A stretch of DNA of 64,000 nucleotides from Cladorhizidae sp. MBARI D1340-BT2 (GCA_028752905.1 JAQNBH010000013.1:10840897-10904896); one strand, 5' to 3'. Positions 22,634 to 35,630 are shown, counted from the stretch's first letter. The notes: generated by a model not told the origin, from the sequence alone. Numbers and translations are program-made.

Positions 22634-25600
22634 CTAGAAGTTGTTGTCAGAGTCGTCACTTTGGAGCCTGTCCAAGCATTCAGGCCAAAAATCATGGTCA
22701 GATGGTAACTGCTGCAAGTGATTCTATGCTTATTTTATAGTAAGAATGTATGAAGAAGAGATGCCAGTTTCTTATAAAAAGAAGCTACAATGCACGAATA
22801 CTTTACTGCCAAATAACACAAGGTTAGCGGTCTCACTCGATTGCTGACCACGAAAGAGTTAAGAATAAAAGAGCAAGCAATGTTCTAAATTTAGTTGTGT
22901 AGAGGCAATATAGCTTATTATGTACACATTTAGGCAGATTCCTCTCTTTGTAAGAAAGCAAAGCATTACAGGTGAGCTGTAGGACTACTCCACATGTAGC
23001 AGAGCCATGACATATGCAGACATCAGCTGCAGCTACTGGAAATAAAATACCAAGCAGTTGGCTAACGATAACTCGATCTATTTTTTTCCTGTGTTTATTT
23101 ATATTTTTTATGGTTAATTTTTAACTTAATTTTATTTATTAACTATTGTTTTATATGCTTATTTGTGGTATACCAACCAGTGCAGTAGTCCGTGCTCTTG
23201 AAAATTAAAAGGACGTGAAACTCTAGTTGGTTATTGCATCTGTCTGGGCTTCTATTAGAGGTTGCAATTACAATGGATTGAAACAATTATTATACAAGTT
23301 ATATCCATCTTTAGGAGGTTGGTATTTCTTGTTCTTGCACTGCATCCTAGCAACAACTATAAGCACTTTTCTCCCTTTCTTATCAAAAACAAAGTCATGC
23401 GAAAGTTGCAATCCAACATAGTTACTATGTGCTCATTACGATTCCTGAGAACCATGGCCAGAATAGGAGTAATTGAGTTGAGCATATCTGCTGTACACAA
23501 GTCATTTACAGTTTTCTAGGCTCTGTTTTATTACGATTACTATTATCGAGAAATTAGAATATCTGATACAGTTCATACATCTACTTATACTTTGGAAATG
23601 AATTTGACAATTCAAGATGCATTATTGATCAAATCAATGCACCCATGTGCTTCAGTATTTTGGCCATGTAGCAAAGTAAGAACATCAGTCTTGGTCATCT
23701 TCAGATGCCTTGCAACCAAAATATCGGGTTGAATTCAAGTTTGTTAGAAACTTGCTTGTTCAGAACGTTCACTACCAATACTTTCCACATTACTACAAAC
23801 ATGATCTGCTTCAAATATTAATCAGACATTGATAGGTACATGAAGGAGTCATCTCTGCCATAAAATATTCTCTTACACTTGGTCATGTTGTAGTATTTGG
23901 ACCTAGTCTATGCATGTATTGCTTACCATATCTTCCAAACTGAACCAATGTTTTGTTGGGTCATTGAGGTCCAGGTCCTTAAGAGAAAGTGTGACCCGTC
24001 CTAAAAATCTGTTCTTTCTGAACCGATTCTTGTTCCATACACTCATGTTCAGTGTGCACATTTCCAATTCAGACACTTCAACCTTATACTAAAAGAAGAC
24101 AAAATCACTGTTAAAGAATGATGTAAAATCATGCATCCACCATTGTACCTTCATAAGTGCATTGTATTCTGGGTTCATTGTTTTCATTTTGACGTCATTC
24201 TTTTTCTTGCAGTGTCTTCTTTGGTCAAAGACAAGATTAGTCTTGACATAAGGGTTAGCATGACCCCTTTTATTTATATCTGCAAGATCCTGACATTTAC
24301 AAACTTGCACCTCCAGTTCACCTTTCCTATAAACAATTCCAAGCATAATAGCTCCTCTGAGGCCAGAAATAGGTTTGTTATCCGAGATAGAAACCTTCTC
24401 CGTGATATGAAACAGTTCCTGCAGATAGGATTTAGAAATTCATAATCCCATCATCTCTAAGGTACTAAGCAAAACTCTGCTGGTACCCATCTATTAGGCA
24501 TGTGCATCTGCATTCACATGCTTACCTTATCCTGTTGAGGTGGAGTGTGCATGGCATTCGCATCCAGTGCACTCAGACAATACTCATTTGATTCAGAACT
24601 AGTTAGTCTTGGAGTAAGTGTAGGTGGAATGGGAGAACTTGGAGCAGTAGAAGTTGGAGTGGGTGATGGCCAATGGGAGGAGGAGGAGGGAATAGGCTGA
24701 AATGGAACAGTTGGCTTTGAATTTTCCCCAATTTTCTCCTTGTTTGGTATGGATCCTGTTGCAGATGAGCTGGACACTGTTGTGAGTCCAGCTTCTTGAG
24801 ACAGTGCCATAAATTCTTCTGCAATATATTATTATACTTCTTAAAACGACGCTGGATGGAAAAAACACAATAGCACCTACTCACCCATCATGTCTATCAA
24901 GAAGCTCATCTTAAAGAAGCCACTGCCTTGGGTCCTCCCTATGTATTTAGTGGTGGTGGTGCTGGTTATAGTAGCAGCATATGTAGGAGGAATGACAGGA
25001 AGGGGAGGGGAGATGAATCCATACGTTTTGGTCCAGCCATCTACAGAACTAGGATGATATTCAATGGAGGTTAAACTAAATAGAGTCTGGAACATTATCA
25101 GCCATTCAAACAGAAACCATTGTTAGTTTCATAGCTTATTTAGTCAGGACAGAGATGAGCTTATTTATTCTTAATGTTGGTCTTGAAAATTTGGAATGCT
25201 TTGTGTGGCTTTTTGGCTAATAAAAGATCATAACATGTGTTGTGAAACTACATTATTTTGACTGCGAAAATTATTTGTCAATCAAATGTTTATCACATAT
25301 TGTTTGCTCATTGAAAATAACTCATGTGAGCTACTAGTTTAACTATAAGTATGCATAATGTAGCATCTACTCGTTATCTCTTGTTTAGTATTAATCCAAA
25401 AAATTATATTTCAAAGAATTTTTTAACATATAAATCTGCACAGCATCCACACAATCGGTACTGAGAACTTGAGGATTTATATTTACATTGTTTACATGCA
25501 CATTTAGGATGCATCTAATTCAGCTACCACCCTAAACACTGTGCATGTACAAATTGAAATTTTGTAAAATTATTAATTGTCAGGGTATTTTAAGGTAAAA

Positions 25601-28112
25601 CCTCAAAACAGAGTTCATACATTAAATATGCATACTGACCTGTAGCACACCTTTTCAACAACAGCATCTTCTAAACTACAATGCATTTCAATCACTCAAA
25701 TTTTATCATGACACTTTCTTGTGATAAAAATAGAATCATAAACACTAATCCTTCTAATAATATTTCTATGCCAGCTTGACCTGTCATTGTAAATAGTACA
25801 CCTCACAGCAGAAATATACACATTTTTCCAATTATGATTTTAGAATATAAATTTGATAAAAGATTTTAAACTGAAGGAATTTCAGTCACTACATTTAATT
25901 ACGTGAAAGTTTATTTTATTATTGTATGAGACTGTAGCAGAGATAGATATGTACTGTGTGATGTCAGGGCTGGAGGCTGCAATGTCTAAGGCCATTATTA
26001 TGGTAGCTGTAGCTCTGCTATAATTGACTCAACAGAGGATGGATGTCAACACTCTGAATCCTACAGTAGCTGTATGTGCACATTTAGGGACTTTCCCATA
26101 AAGTTTCTCAGGGGCTGCTCATCACTTGTGTCAAGAGCTGCATGAGTTACTCCAGTGAGATCTTGTGCAGTGTCCTTGGGGGCTCCACAACTGAACAAGC
26201 ACACATGCATACTAAAGCAGTTGTTTCAAGACAAAGGTTAACTAAAATTTGACTGTCAGGGAAATCAACAGGACCATTCCCTGACTTTTCAAACAATAAC
26301 CCACCATAACCACAGCAACCACAACCCACAGCACCACAACCCCAAGGACACAACAATGGAGACTGTTCTAGAGCAATCTAGGCATATCAGGCTACTGTTA
26401 GAAAATGCCTGGATATATATGTATTGTAAGGCACCAGAGTGACACTCTGGAGTTTTGTCTGATAGTTGAAGGTGTATGCTTACTTCCCTGACAGGGACAA
26501 AGAGATAGAGAGAGTCAACTTGAGGGGTGACACCAGAGTAAGGTCCTAAGTATAGAGGACTGAGACTTGGGTCACGGAGATCAGTGGTCTAGGTAGGGTG
26601 ATTGGTGGAGTAACCAATCCCTGGAGTACCTAGTATTCACCCAGAGTTAGCTAACCGCTCGGGCTATAACAGTACCATTTTTTTTTGAGGAAGGAAGGTT
26701 TTAGGCGAGGGTGAAATTTCCCCAACAGTCACCCTCACATTATTAGAGGGTTTTGTGGTTGCTTTTGGTTTTTCAATTAAGTAGATTTGGCTTTAATTAA
26801 GATGATCAACCATTAGAATCAATTCCACTTCTATACTTACCACTTCATCTCACAGATGTTGCAGTGGAATTTTCCTTTGCACTCCTTGCACACCAAGTAT
26901 CGACAAGTACGACAATGACTTCCAGTTTTCCTGAGCCGTCCAAGATGGCATGAACATATGGAACAGACACGCTTTGCTTTTAACTCAAATTGTTTCTCTC
27001 TCCTGATTTCATAGAGTAACCTCTCACAGCTGAAAAACATATTAATAAAACACATCACATCTTAATCATATATATTGTGCATTGATCAGTTATTAATAAG
27101 TCAAGAGCAACTTCATTCTAATACGAATGCTCTTTAGAACCACTTAATTTTGGATTGCTGATAGGTTATAAATGCATGCTATCATATCTTCTTACGAATA
27201 GGAATGCCCAATATCACTAGCAACAGTTGTTGACGGAAGGGCAATATTATTGTGAAATTATTTATTGACTGAAAATGGTTGTACTGTAAATACACATCTG
27301 AGCATAATGTGTACCAACATTCAGCAAACATTCAGCAAACATTCAGCAAACATTGAATCTGGTTAATTTCACACATAGTAAACATACAGCCTTACTTATT
27401 TGAAAATATGATGCCTTCCACAGGATAGCATGCTATGAATCTACCACTATGTTCTGCTTTGATCCATCTAATCCTCAGCAGCCAAGACTAAAAAAAAGTA
27501 TTCCACAGATTCAAATCTGGTCCAAATCAGCACTGGACTGTTTGGCTTGGATGACCTTGATGTGGCTGAAATATAATGGCAGATAGGCTTCTTACTGGAG
27601 ATAGGCTTGTTTCTAAAGCCAATCGGTCTTCAAGATTGTCAATCACGAGCAAGAATGTTAGACACACTGAACTTCAGAAGTAATCAACAAACTCTAACTT
27701 GAGATAACATAGATAGAAGAACTCACCACAATTTGAAATTTATAGCCTTCATTCCTGATGAATGCTTGGAACATGGAGGGAGTAAATTTCAAGTTGATTA
27801 TAGAGAAAACTCCTTGGATTTTGTATTTGTGTTAGTTAATGTTGCTGAGATCATCCCTGTAGCCAAACCACTATCACATCCTTAACCTTGTGATTCTATC
27901 AACATTAACATTAACTATTGCTAGACACATAATTGTAAGTAACGTAGCTACATGTCCCTAAAGAAAAGGGGAAAAAACTCGACTCCAGAGTGGGCTCAAA
28001 ACTTGCCTGCCACATCACCAACTTACTCCAATAATTTCCTTCTCACTTTCTCGAGCAATTCATCATCTACCTTGGTATCACCCAGTGGTATCATCTTCTC
28101 AAGATTTTCCAT
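22634..28112 (-). CDS. Synaptotagmin-like (SYTL/Slp-type) Rab-effector protein, copy across units 1 and 2
   Basis: Eight-exon model read by eye, in transcript order: 28027-28112 (ATG at 28112), 26841-27029, 26082-26190, 24885-25086, 24526-24818, 24149-24418, 23927-24088, 22634-22711 (stop TAG). Every junction is GT-AG and every phase matches, which is strong support. The product has an N-terminal charged helix and an eight-Cys zinc finger (pattern CxxC, HLG, CxxC, VCxxC, CxxC) as in Slp homology domains. A Ser/Thr/Pro-rich linker and one C2 domain follow. Family members bind Rab GTPases such as Rab27 through the first region and membranes through C2, in exocytosis. Most have two C2 domains; here a second is at best a fragment in intron 7. 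The exon 3 donor and the last exon are the weakest parts. MYRIP or rabphilin-type effectors are alternatives. Confidence 0.72.
22712..23926 (-). other. Intron 7 of SYTL-like gene with a possible C2B fragment
   Basis: Mostly AT-rich. On the minus strand, around 23284-23431, an open frame contains a stretch beginning GLQLSHDFVFDKKG and then VLIVVAR. This looks like the first two strands of a C2 domain. An overlapping minus frame is also open, and I found no phase-0 acceptor joining either one to exon 7. It could be a relic of C2B, an alternative exon or chance. The same block recurs at 51250-51395. Confidence 0.3.
23927..24418 (-). CDS. C2 domain exons of SYTL-like gene, unit 1
   Basis: Exons 24149-24418 (90 codons) and 23927-24088 (54 codons), separated by a 60-bp intron, rebuild one C2 domain. 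The order of elements is GELEVQV strand, HANPYVK loop, the KTMNPEYN turn, a Leu-rich strand ending SVWNKNRF, the FLGRV strand and the terminal HWFSL. This resembles the C2A domain of SYTL proteins. The usual acidic calcium ligands are largely replaced: Asn-Pro-Tyr where Asp-Pro-Tyr is common, and Asn-Lys-Asn in loop 3. The domain may therefore be calcium independent, as in several SYTL members. Confidence 0.78.
24526..25086 (-). CDS. Linker exons of SYTL-like gene, unit 1
   Basis: Exon 24885-25086 ends in phase 1 at GTGAGT. Exon 24526-24818 starts after ATTGCAG and ends in phase 0 at GTAAGC. They encode a low-complexity linker rich in Ser, Thr and Pro, with no recognisable domain. SYTL proteins normally carry a long unstructured linker between the Rab-binding region and C2A. 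The start of the first exon is the least certain boundary; an AG at 25087-25088 is used in the model. Confidence 0.6.
25087..26081 (-). other. Intron 3 of SYTL-like gene
   Basis: About 1 kb of AT-rich intronic sequence, near-identical to 53056-54050. I see no exon, repeat or structured element in it. Confidence 0.45.
26841..27029 (-). CDS. Slp-homology-domain zinc-finger exon, unit 2
   Basis: Same exon and splice sites as at 746-934. The only change nearby lies upstream of the acceptor, inside the intron. It joins exon 1 (28027-28112) in phase 2 and exon 3 (26190 downward) in phase 2. Confidence 0.75.
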
Positions 28113-28304
28113 ATAAATTTTTATAGTAGCAGTTCCTAGACGCTAGCGCTGCGTTGGAGCCATGCGCACTGTAGTTTTGGCCACACCCCCTGTCGTTACG
28201 ACGACTTGCGAGCTGCCTAAAAGACTCGATCTAGCGTCTGTTGACGCTAGCTTGACCAATCAGATTGCTTCATATTTCCACGTGTCATATCGTAGTTCTA
28301 ATTA
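28113..28304. promoter_or_regulatory. Candidate divergent promoter, unit 2
   Basis: Counterpart of 2017-2199 with the CpG-rich block, CCAAT motif and CACGTG retained, directly upstream of the full SYTL-like copy that starts at 28112. Confidence 0.4.
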
Positions 28305-28724
28305 ATGCCAATTTGTCAGGAGGATGAAAAGTTAGTTGAGGCTGTGCGAAGCTTTGTATGTCTTTGGAAGGTAGGATCAAGCTCTTACAAGGATCTACGA
28401 GCTAAAGAGAGTTGCTAGCAAGGTAAACTACGTAGCTACTGAATTAAATTATCTTAGTAGTCATATTCCCATATTCATAATGTTGTTTAGGTTGGAGAAG
28501 GCTACACATCGGATGGATGCATCTAGAGGTGGAGGATTTTTAGGGACAAATTTGTGAGGGAACTGAAAAGGACCAAGAAGAAGAAGTCTGGAGATGCTGG
28601 GCCTGTTGTGGTGTCCAGTGGGCACAAGAAGAATGTAGCGAGGTTGAATATTGATACCTCTTCAGAAACCTTTCACCCCACTACCCCTCATTCCCATGAT
28701 TCTATGGATTATTACAACTATTGA
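28305..28724 (+). pseudogene. MADF-domain relic, unit 2
   Basis: Same structure as 2200-2619 with the shared in-frame TAG. The distinguishing changes are Leu to Phe in the RWRI(F)RD motif and Lys to Arg in the following helix. Both are conservative for the family. Confidence 0.48.
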
Positions 28725-28933
28725 ACTAGTGCATTATATTACATCGCATTTAGTTCAGTGAATGAATGATATAGATAATTAGTTGAGTTCTGCGAACATA
28801 GCTGTACTGCCAATCAAATTCTCCAGCAGGAGTACAGAAGTATTCTTGAAACCTTCCCTGATCTCCACAGCAGACTGAGAATGTCTTGATAAAAAAGAAA
28901 TAAACAACGCATATGCAACTATCTAGATAAATT

Positions 28934-29050
28934 ATGGCTAAATATTGGACGTACCCACACTCTGTTCTGCCTTCTCCTATTCCTCCTCCGCCTCCTGAGC
29001 AAAAGAATCAAAATAAGGGGGAAAGAGGGCTGCGTCTGTGCTTTCTAATG
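28934..29050 (+). CDS. Short proline-rich exon-like frame, unit 2
   Basis: A 39-codon version of 2829-2948 with the same start and GTAAGT donor. No recognised family. Confidence 0.3.
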
Positions 29051-30971
29051 GTAAGTCTAATTTGTTATTTTGTTACGCCATAATATTTTCCTAGCTCATT
29101 ATAGGCTATTCCAGTGCGGACCGTAAGCCGTTTAAATTTGACCTCAGGACCTGTAAGGAATAATCTTCAGGTTAGACGGGAGGAAAACGTTCTCACGAAG
29201 AGTGTCTGGAGACTACAAAATTGACGTTCAAAGTACCTATATTCCCGATGAAGGCTATATAGAGCATCTGGCTAGTGGAAATATCTAGTTCAATTTGACT
29301 ATTAAGAAGGTAATTTTAATAGTAAGTTTGTGGTTCAAGGTAATCAAGACCAATTCATTCATCGAGCTGCATGCAAAGCTAGTAAAACATGATGTGGAAC
29401 TTGTAGTTGATGATGTAGAACACTTTTATATTGTCATAATACTGTTGTTGAGAGAAATCTTCTAAGAAAAACGATCATATTGATTTTGTGTGTGAACATG
29501 AATACGATGCACGCTCTTATCAAGCAGTGCTTAGTTTGAACCATAAACTCAATACCATTGACTTGTGATATTTTTGCCAATTGGAAGGTACCTTATGTTC
29601 TTTAAAGTTACTTGTACTTGTTTCAAATGCAGTTATATAGGAAGTACGATGAAGTCCAGTGTGTAACAAAACCACCTGTCTAGATGTATGAAGGGCATCA
29701 TATAGATCAAAATATACACTGTGAAAATTGCAACGCTTCCTTCTTACATGTGACATTTTGAAGAACAGGTATCTTTTCTCTTGTGTAGATTTTAAGCTCA
29801 TAAACAATCCACATGTGTGGATATCTGCAAAGTAAGTGCAAGGAGAGAAACATTCATGCAATCACACGGCATTGTTGTGCCTAGAGTCACACCACACCCA
29901 CATTTATTTACACATGAAACACGGCTACAGCTGCTCATGTTTAGGCCATGATTGCCACTGTCGCTGCAGAAAATTATGGCTGTCATTGATAAGCACTGAA
30001 CAAAATTAGTCACGTAGTTATTGTTCATGTTTGGTGGCTGGTTGCAAAATGGCGTAAGGCAGTGCTGGTGAGAGCCTTTCATATTGAGCCATCTTTTCTG
30101 AAATAACAACCTTCATCCATCTCATATCTTCAACTGTAGACATCTTTAAACCGGCATGTACAATTTGCAGACAACACCATCCAATCAGTTAGTTCTGTTG
30201 GTGTCCAGATTTTTCAGTGTCTCTATACAAACCTGTACGACAGCTGCTTATTAAAAACCATTTGAAGAAACACTAAGTTTTAGATGCCCATATGTTTCTG
30301 ACAGGCTCCAGTTAAAAATGAAAAGTGTCCTCACATAGTTCTTGAAACCTAATCACAGCAAGTAGAAAAACCTCAGTGTCTGAGGAATAGATAGTATTTT
30401 GTTGGCATTATCAATGGCATGGAGCAACAGGCTTCTTCTTGGTTGCTCTTGAGGTGGATAAATTCCTTGTAATTTGCTATGCATTTTGCCCCCTCAATAA
30501 ACATTTTCGTGATTGTTCATGCACCATTAAAAGGATCAAATAATTCCTCCTTACTTGAAACAGATTTATTTATCACAACTTGATCTGTTCAGCCGCAAGC
30601 GGTAATCTTGGGAAAAGAAACAAATTCTGCTTACGATATTTTAGGTTGATATTTGGTTTAGAATTACAGACCATTACCTTAGAAGTAAACAAGCTTATAT
30701 TTTGTTAGGCATTTTCCATTTAGGTTTCCTGATGTAACACTCATATAATTTCCATGTAATTTATAAATATTCAAGCGCCATTTCTTCTTAGGACACCACA
30801 GGTTAATTCTATACTCTCACTAACAATGACTTTGTCTGTGGAGCTGACCTTGATCCTATACTGACATGAGATTCTTTTCCTCGCTATCCTTGATAAATAG
30901 ATTAGTTAAATGTCTGTGCATTAGAGTAGTAAGCTTTACAGTGATGCACTTGTGAGTCTCTGTTATGGCAG

Positions 30972-31200
30972 TTGAAAGACCACAGTGATGTGTGTGTGTT
31001 TTCTGTAAAAGCTCAACCATCTGTTGCACTTCTCCCACTAGCTATATTAGTTCTGGTCAAAGAGGAAAATGTTTATGGGTACACTTCAATTGAATGTTTT
31101 TTTACCAGTCCTCCAGAGGTGCTGATTGCATGCTTTATATCCTATGACATCACATTACATCATCAGAAAAATGATGTATGTAACATCATATATGAAAAAT
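30972..31200 (+). CDS. Exon-like frame of an unrecognised gene, segment A unit 2
   Basis: Copy of 4874-5102 with the same peptide, acceptor and GTGAGT donor. Confidence 0.33.
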
Positions 31201-32050
31201 GTGAGTTGTATAATTATAATTATACTCCCTTGTTAAAAAGTGTTAGTGCTTCACTCCTCCTAACCGTCCCCCCATAAAGCAAGCCACAACTTCTGCAGCA
31301 GCTATGGTACACAAGAGTTTACCATAATCTTCGTATAAAAATAAACAGCATAAAGTCATTTGAGTTTGGGTCTGGGGCATTTAAGTTTTAGTTAGATAGC
31401 TTGATAAAAACACAGTTGCATCCCGGTAGCTATTTTTAACATGCATACCTAGTGTAATCACTTCAATAGACACTCCATGCGCTGCCACCAACCAACCATC
31501 ATCCATCATGCTGCCTTCTCGTATACAACTAGTCACAAAAAAATATTGTTCAATTTTAAGCACGTTTGATATTTTTGGTGAAATTATTTCCAAAATTTTT
31601 ATCCTGCAAGGTTGCAACATTCGTTTTAAATTCTTTGTGATCTCTTAAAGATATCTACTTTCATCATAATTATATGCACAAGAAGATATATTGCCCTAAT
31701 TAACCAATTCTCGCAAAGACAAAAGTTTTTGCTTAAGTAGTGGTGTGTGCTCAATTAGACCAATCTTTATGAGATGTCCATGAAGTGGCCATTTTCTGAC
31801 ACCACTGTTTCAAAAGCAATTAGCTTCAGAAAATGATTAGAAAACACACTTTTAAATGACCAATGGCAATCTGATGGATACAGCTTGTTTTTACCAATTT
31901 TTTGTTATTCGCCCCCTGTCTCATATGCTAGAGGATCAACATTGTTTCGAGCATTAATGATTAAACTGGTTGTGGTCAACATGGGTAGTTGCTTTCTCAC
32001 TCTTTTGACCAGTCAATCCAATACAGGTGTTTGTTTGGATTCTAATGTAG

Positions 32051-32134
32051 ACCCAGTTGGAAGGAACAACTTCAAATGATGTTTGTCTAGAGCTACAAAA
32101 TCTGAGAGAACTTATCTGGTATGAGTTTATGAAT
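32051..32134 (+). CDS. 84-bp exon-like frame, segment A unit 2
   Basis: Copy of 5952-6035 with one coding change (Ile to Arg) that restores the residue seen in segment B. Confidence 0.3.
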
Positions 32135-32661
32135 GTGTAAGTTTGGAATTGCCTTGGGCAAGATACTGGCAGTAAAGTAGAACCAAGAACACCAAGTTTA
32201 CAACAGTGTGCCTATTATAATAGCATTCTGGATTTCAGAAACTGTACAATCCTAATAGGCTTCACTTCCATCATATCTTTTTTCCATGTTTGCCAAAGAT
32301 AAATGTGATGGTGGCAGACTTTGAAATTAATGGTGCCAATAGTAGAAGAAGTAGTATTGTTTCAATTAATGGCCGTTATGCTGGTTGCAGGTGCTAGAAG
32401 TGGTGGTGGTGGTAGATATATTATTATTGAAAATGATTACTAGCTAACAATTATAATGATGAAGACGGCTCCAGTTTGCAGGTGATTTTTATCCTTTCCT
32501 TTTCTGTGTCTTTTACAATAGAATAATTAATATTTCAAAAAAAATAAAATCTGAAAACATTAAATCATGATAATTTTTTTTAAAAGAAGACAAAGTTTGA
32601 TGAAAATGAAAATTTTGAATATTTTTTTAAATTAAAACTTGGCTATTTGAGAAGGGTGTAT

Positions 32662-33275
32662 TGTGATAAAATAAGTTCTCATCCAATTAGAACCTTTAAC
32701 TAATTGGCATGAGACACTATTCTATACGACGGCTTGGTCACCAGTCTCTCCTCACTAGTGATCCTCGATCCAACCCGAAATCAGCCAACTCCAGTAATAG
32801 AATGGTATATATTAATAAGTAAGTGATATACTCAATCAGCAATCATACACAGAGGTTTACACAGACCATACAAGCATAGCTTTACAGTCTATCTCTTCTT
32901 ACACAAGTTCAGTTCCAGTTCTTCTCTTAGTGTTTTTTCTCTCCCTTTATTTAAATTGCAATGTTCTTTTATAGCACTCAGTTTGAGGTCACCAGTCTCT
33001 GGTGGTTTCTTTGTCCATGGTGGTTTCTTTGTCCATGGTGGTTTCTTTGTCCATGGTGGTTTCTTTGTCCATGGTGGTTTCTTTGTCCATGGTGGTTTCT
33101 TTGTCCATGGTGGTTTCTTTGTCCATGGTGGTTTCTTTGTCCATGGTGGTTTCTTTGTCCATGGTGGTTTCTTTGTCCATGGTGGTTCATTTGTTCATGG
33201 TGGTTCCTTTGTTCATTGTGGTTCCTTTGTTCATGGTGGTTCCTTTGTCAACAGTCGGGGAAGGTTTCCCTGACA
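32662..33275 (-). repeat. 3' LTR of Gmr1-like element, unit 2
   Basis: As 6592-7243 but shorter, with fewer 18-bp repeats and a 30-bp loss near 32798. The polypurine tract is at 33276-33285. Confidence 0.86.
33001..33245. repeat. 18-bp U3 minisatellite, unit 2 3' LTR
   Basis: About thirteen copies of the 18-bp unit; the last three are variants. Confidence 0.9.
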
Positions 33276-34767
33276 TTCCTCCCCCGTTAGATCGAGACCC
33301 TTGGTCTCGACTAAGGCAGTCGGCATTTGCATTTGCTGAACCAGATCTATGAGAGATCAGAAAGTCATAGGCTTGTAATGATAAAGCCCATCTAGCCAAT
33401 CGACCATGGCTGTCCTTTAAGTTTGCTAAATGCAAAAGAGGGTTGTGGGGTCAGTCTCGATCTTGAACTTGGTACCCTCTAGGTAGACTCGGTAATGCTT
33501 TACACCAGCAACGATCGCAAGTGCCTCCCTCTCGATGGTTGAATAATTCTGCTCCCTGGGCAATAATTTCCGTGAGCAGTACGCAATTGGATGCACTTAT
33601 CCCTTCTCATTTATTTGGCTCAATACATAACCCAACCCCGTTGCTGAGGCGTCTGTCTGTAATATAAACTGCTTCGTCCAATCTGGAGTTGATAGAATTG
33701 GTTGATCTGTCAAAAGCTTTCTTTAATGCTTGGAATGCTCTGTCACATTCCGTTGTCCAGATCACTTTGTTTTCTTTCATCTTTTTTGTTAAGTTCGTGA
33801 GGGGGCAAGCTATCGTAGCAAATGATTGAATAAATTTGCGATAGTAGCTGCAGAGTCCTAGAAATGCTCGAATGTTCTTCTTCGTCTTTGGGATCATGTA
33901 GTTCTGCATGGCTCGATCTTGCACGACATCGGGCGAACTTAACCATCACCCACCAGATGACCCAAATAACAACATTGACTAACCCCAAAATAACATTTCT
34001 TTTCTTTTATGGTTAACCCCGCTGCCCTCAACCTTTCCATCACTACCCTCAAATGTTTCATATGATCTTCCCATGAGGTACTATGGATGACTATATCATC
34101 CAAATACGCGGAGGAAAAATCATGTAATCCTTCTAAAATAGAATTCATAAGTCTTTGAAATGTGGAAGGGGCTGACCCAAAACCAAAGGGCATTGTGAGA
34201 TATTGATATTTCCCATAAGGTGTTGAAAAAGCTGTTTTTTCTCGACTCCCCTTTTCCACAGGCACTTGGTGGTATCCTTTAACTAGATCTAATGTATTTA
34301 TGAATTTGGCTCCACCTATGTTGTCAATCAGCTTCGATATTTGGTATTGGATATGGGTCTGCTTTGGTCACTAAATTCAATTTGCGGTAGTCAATACACA
34401 TCCTTGTCCCCCCATCCTTTTTAGGAACTTAAACTATGGGCGCTGCCCAAGGTCTGTGAGAAGATTCAATGGTACCCTGATCTAAAAGAGTTTTGATCTC
34501 CAAGCGCAAAAATTCTTTCGCTGTGTGTGCTAACCTATACGAAGGCAATCGTATTGGTAGTACATCCCCTGTAGCTATCACATGCTCTATTAGGTCAGTC
34601 TTTCCTGGGGTTTCCTTGATAACATCCTTGAATTGTTGTTTCAATTGATTTAATTGTGTGTGTTGCTTGAGAGAGAGGAACGTGCCTTTGATACCTGGTT
34701 CAAATTGAACTGGTCGTCTAATTCTTGGTCTTCCACTAGAAAAACTGCTGGGGCAGGTTAAGTCCAT
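33187..34767 (-). pseudogene. Gypsy-type reverse transcriptase and RNase H, unit 2
   Basis: 34429-34767 supplies the RT N-terminal region missing from unit 1 (ending HRPWAAPIV) and lies directly downstream of the integrase frame. 33939-34265 holds the core with MPFGF and YLDD. 33607-33924 and 33187-33435 hold the connection and RNase H. At least three frameshifts are present. Confidence 0.88.
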
Positions 34768-35630
34768 AACTTTATGGTATTCACGTGAAAAGTTTTTAGT
34801 GGTTTCCCTGTTTTTCCCGTGTCCACCTGATAAGTTACCTCAGTGATCTTTCTCACAATTGGAAATGGGCCTTGCCACTCATTTAACAGTTTATTTTGTT
34901 TGCGCGGTCGGAATACTAAAACAAATTCCCCAACCTCAAATTGTCTTTCAATAGCTTTCCTATCATGGTATCTCTTTTGAGACTGTTTCTCTTTCCTTTC
35001 TTTTTCCTGAGCCAATTCTCTCACTAGTTCAATGTTAGCTTCCATGGTTCGAATGAACTCGATAACATCAACCTCACACTCTTCCTCTTTTCCTTTCCAG
35101 AATCTAGCTAAATTCTCAAGGGGTGTTCTCATCTCCCTTCCGAATAATAGCCAGAAAGGTGAAAATCCTGTGGTCGCATGGACCCTACCCCTATAGGACC
35201 ACAAAACAAAAGGTAGGCAACCATCCCATTCTACCTTTGGGTTGTTCATTAACTTCTTCAACAACCTCTTCAAAGTACTGTTGAACCGTTCCACCATACC
35301 ATCTGTTTGGGGATGGTATGGGGAGGTTCGAGTCTGTTTGATTCCAGTTCTGCTACAGAATTGCTTCATCACTTTTGACATGAAATTGCTACCGTTATCT
35401 GATAGTAACTCTTGTGGTATCCCCACTCTGGCAGTTAAATCGACTAAACAATTTACTACTGTCTCAGCTGTTAACGGAAATGCTTCCGGACACTTTGTGG
35501 TATAATCTATTGCCACTAGAATATACTTATTCCCAGCCTTAGTTCTTTTTAAGGGCCCAAAGATATCTAGAGCTATCATGGAGAACGGTTCCTTGACAAT
35601 AGGTAAAGGGTGTAGTGGTGCCTTAGTCAC
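34758..35630 (-). pseudogene. Integrase core and GPY/F module, unit 2
   Basis: A 290-codon frame, better preserved than in unit 1. DDE contexts are ALDIFGPL, LLSDNGSNF and DGMVERFN, followed by a basic linker and the GPY/F module (NEWQGPFPIVRKI). Its end overlaps the start of the RT frame, so integrase-before-RT is read directly here. The upstream HHCC motif lies in another frame near 35640-35810. Confidence 0.9.

Larger units (their letters stand above)
26728..32661. repeat. Segment A, unit 2
   Basis: Near-identical to 633-6591 and paralogous to segment B at 38522-43955. It is followed directly by the retrotransposon LTR. Confidence 0.75.
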
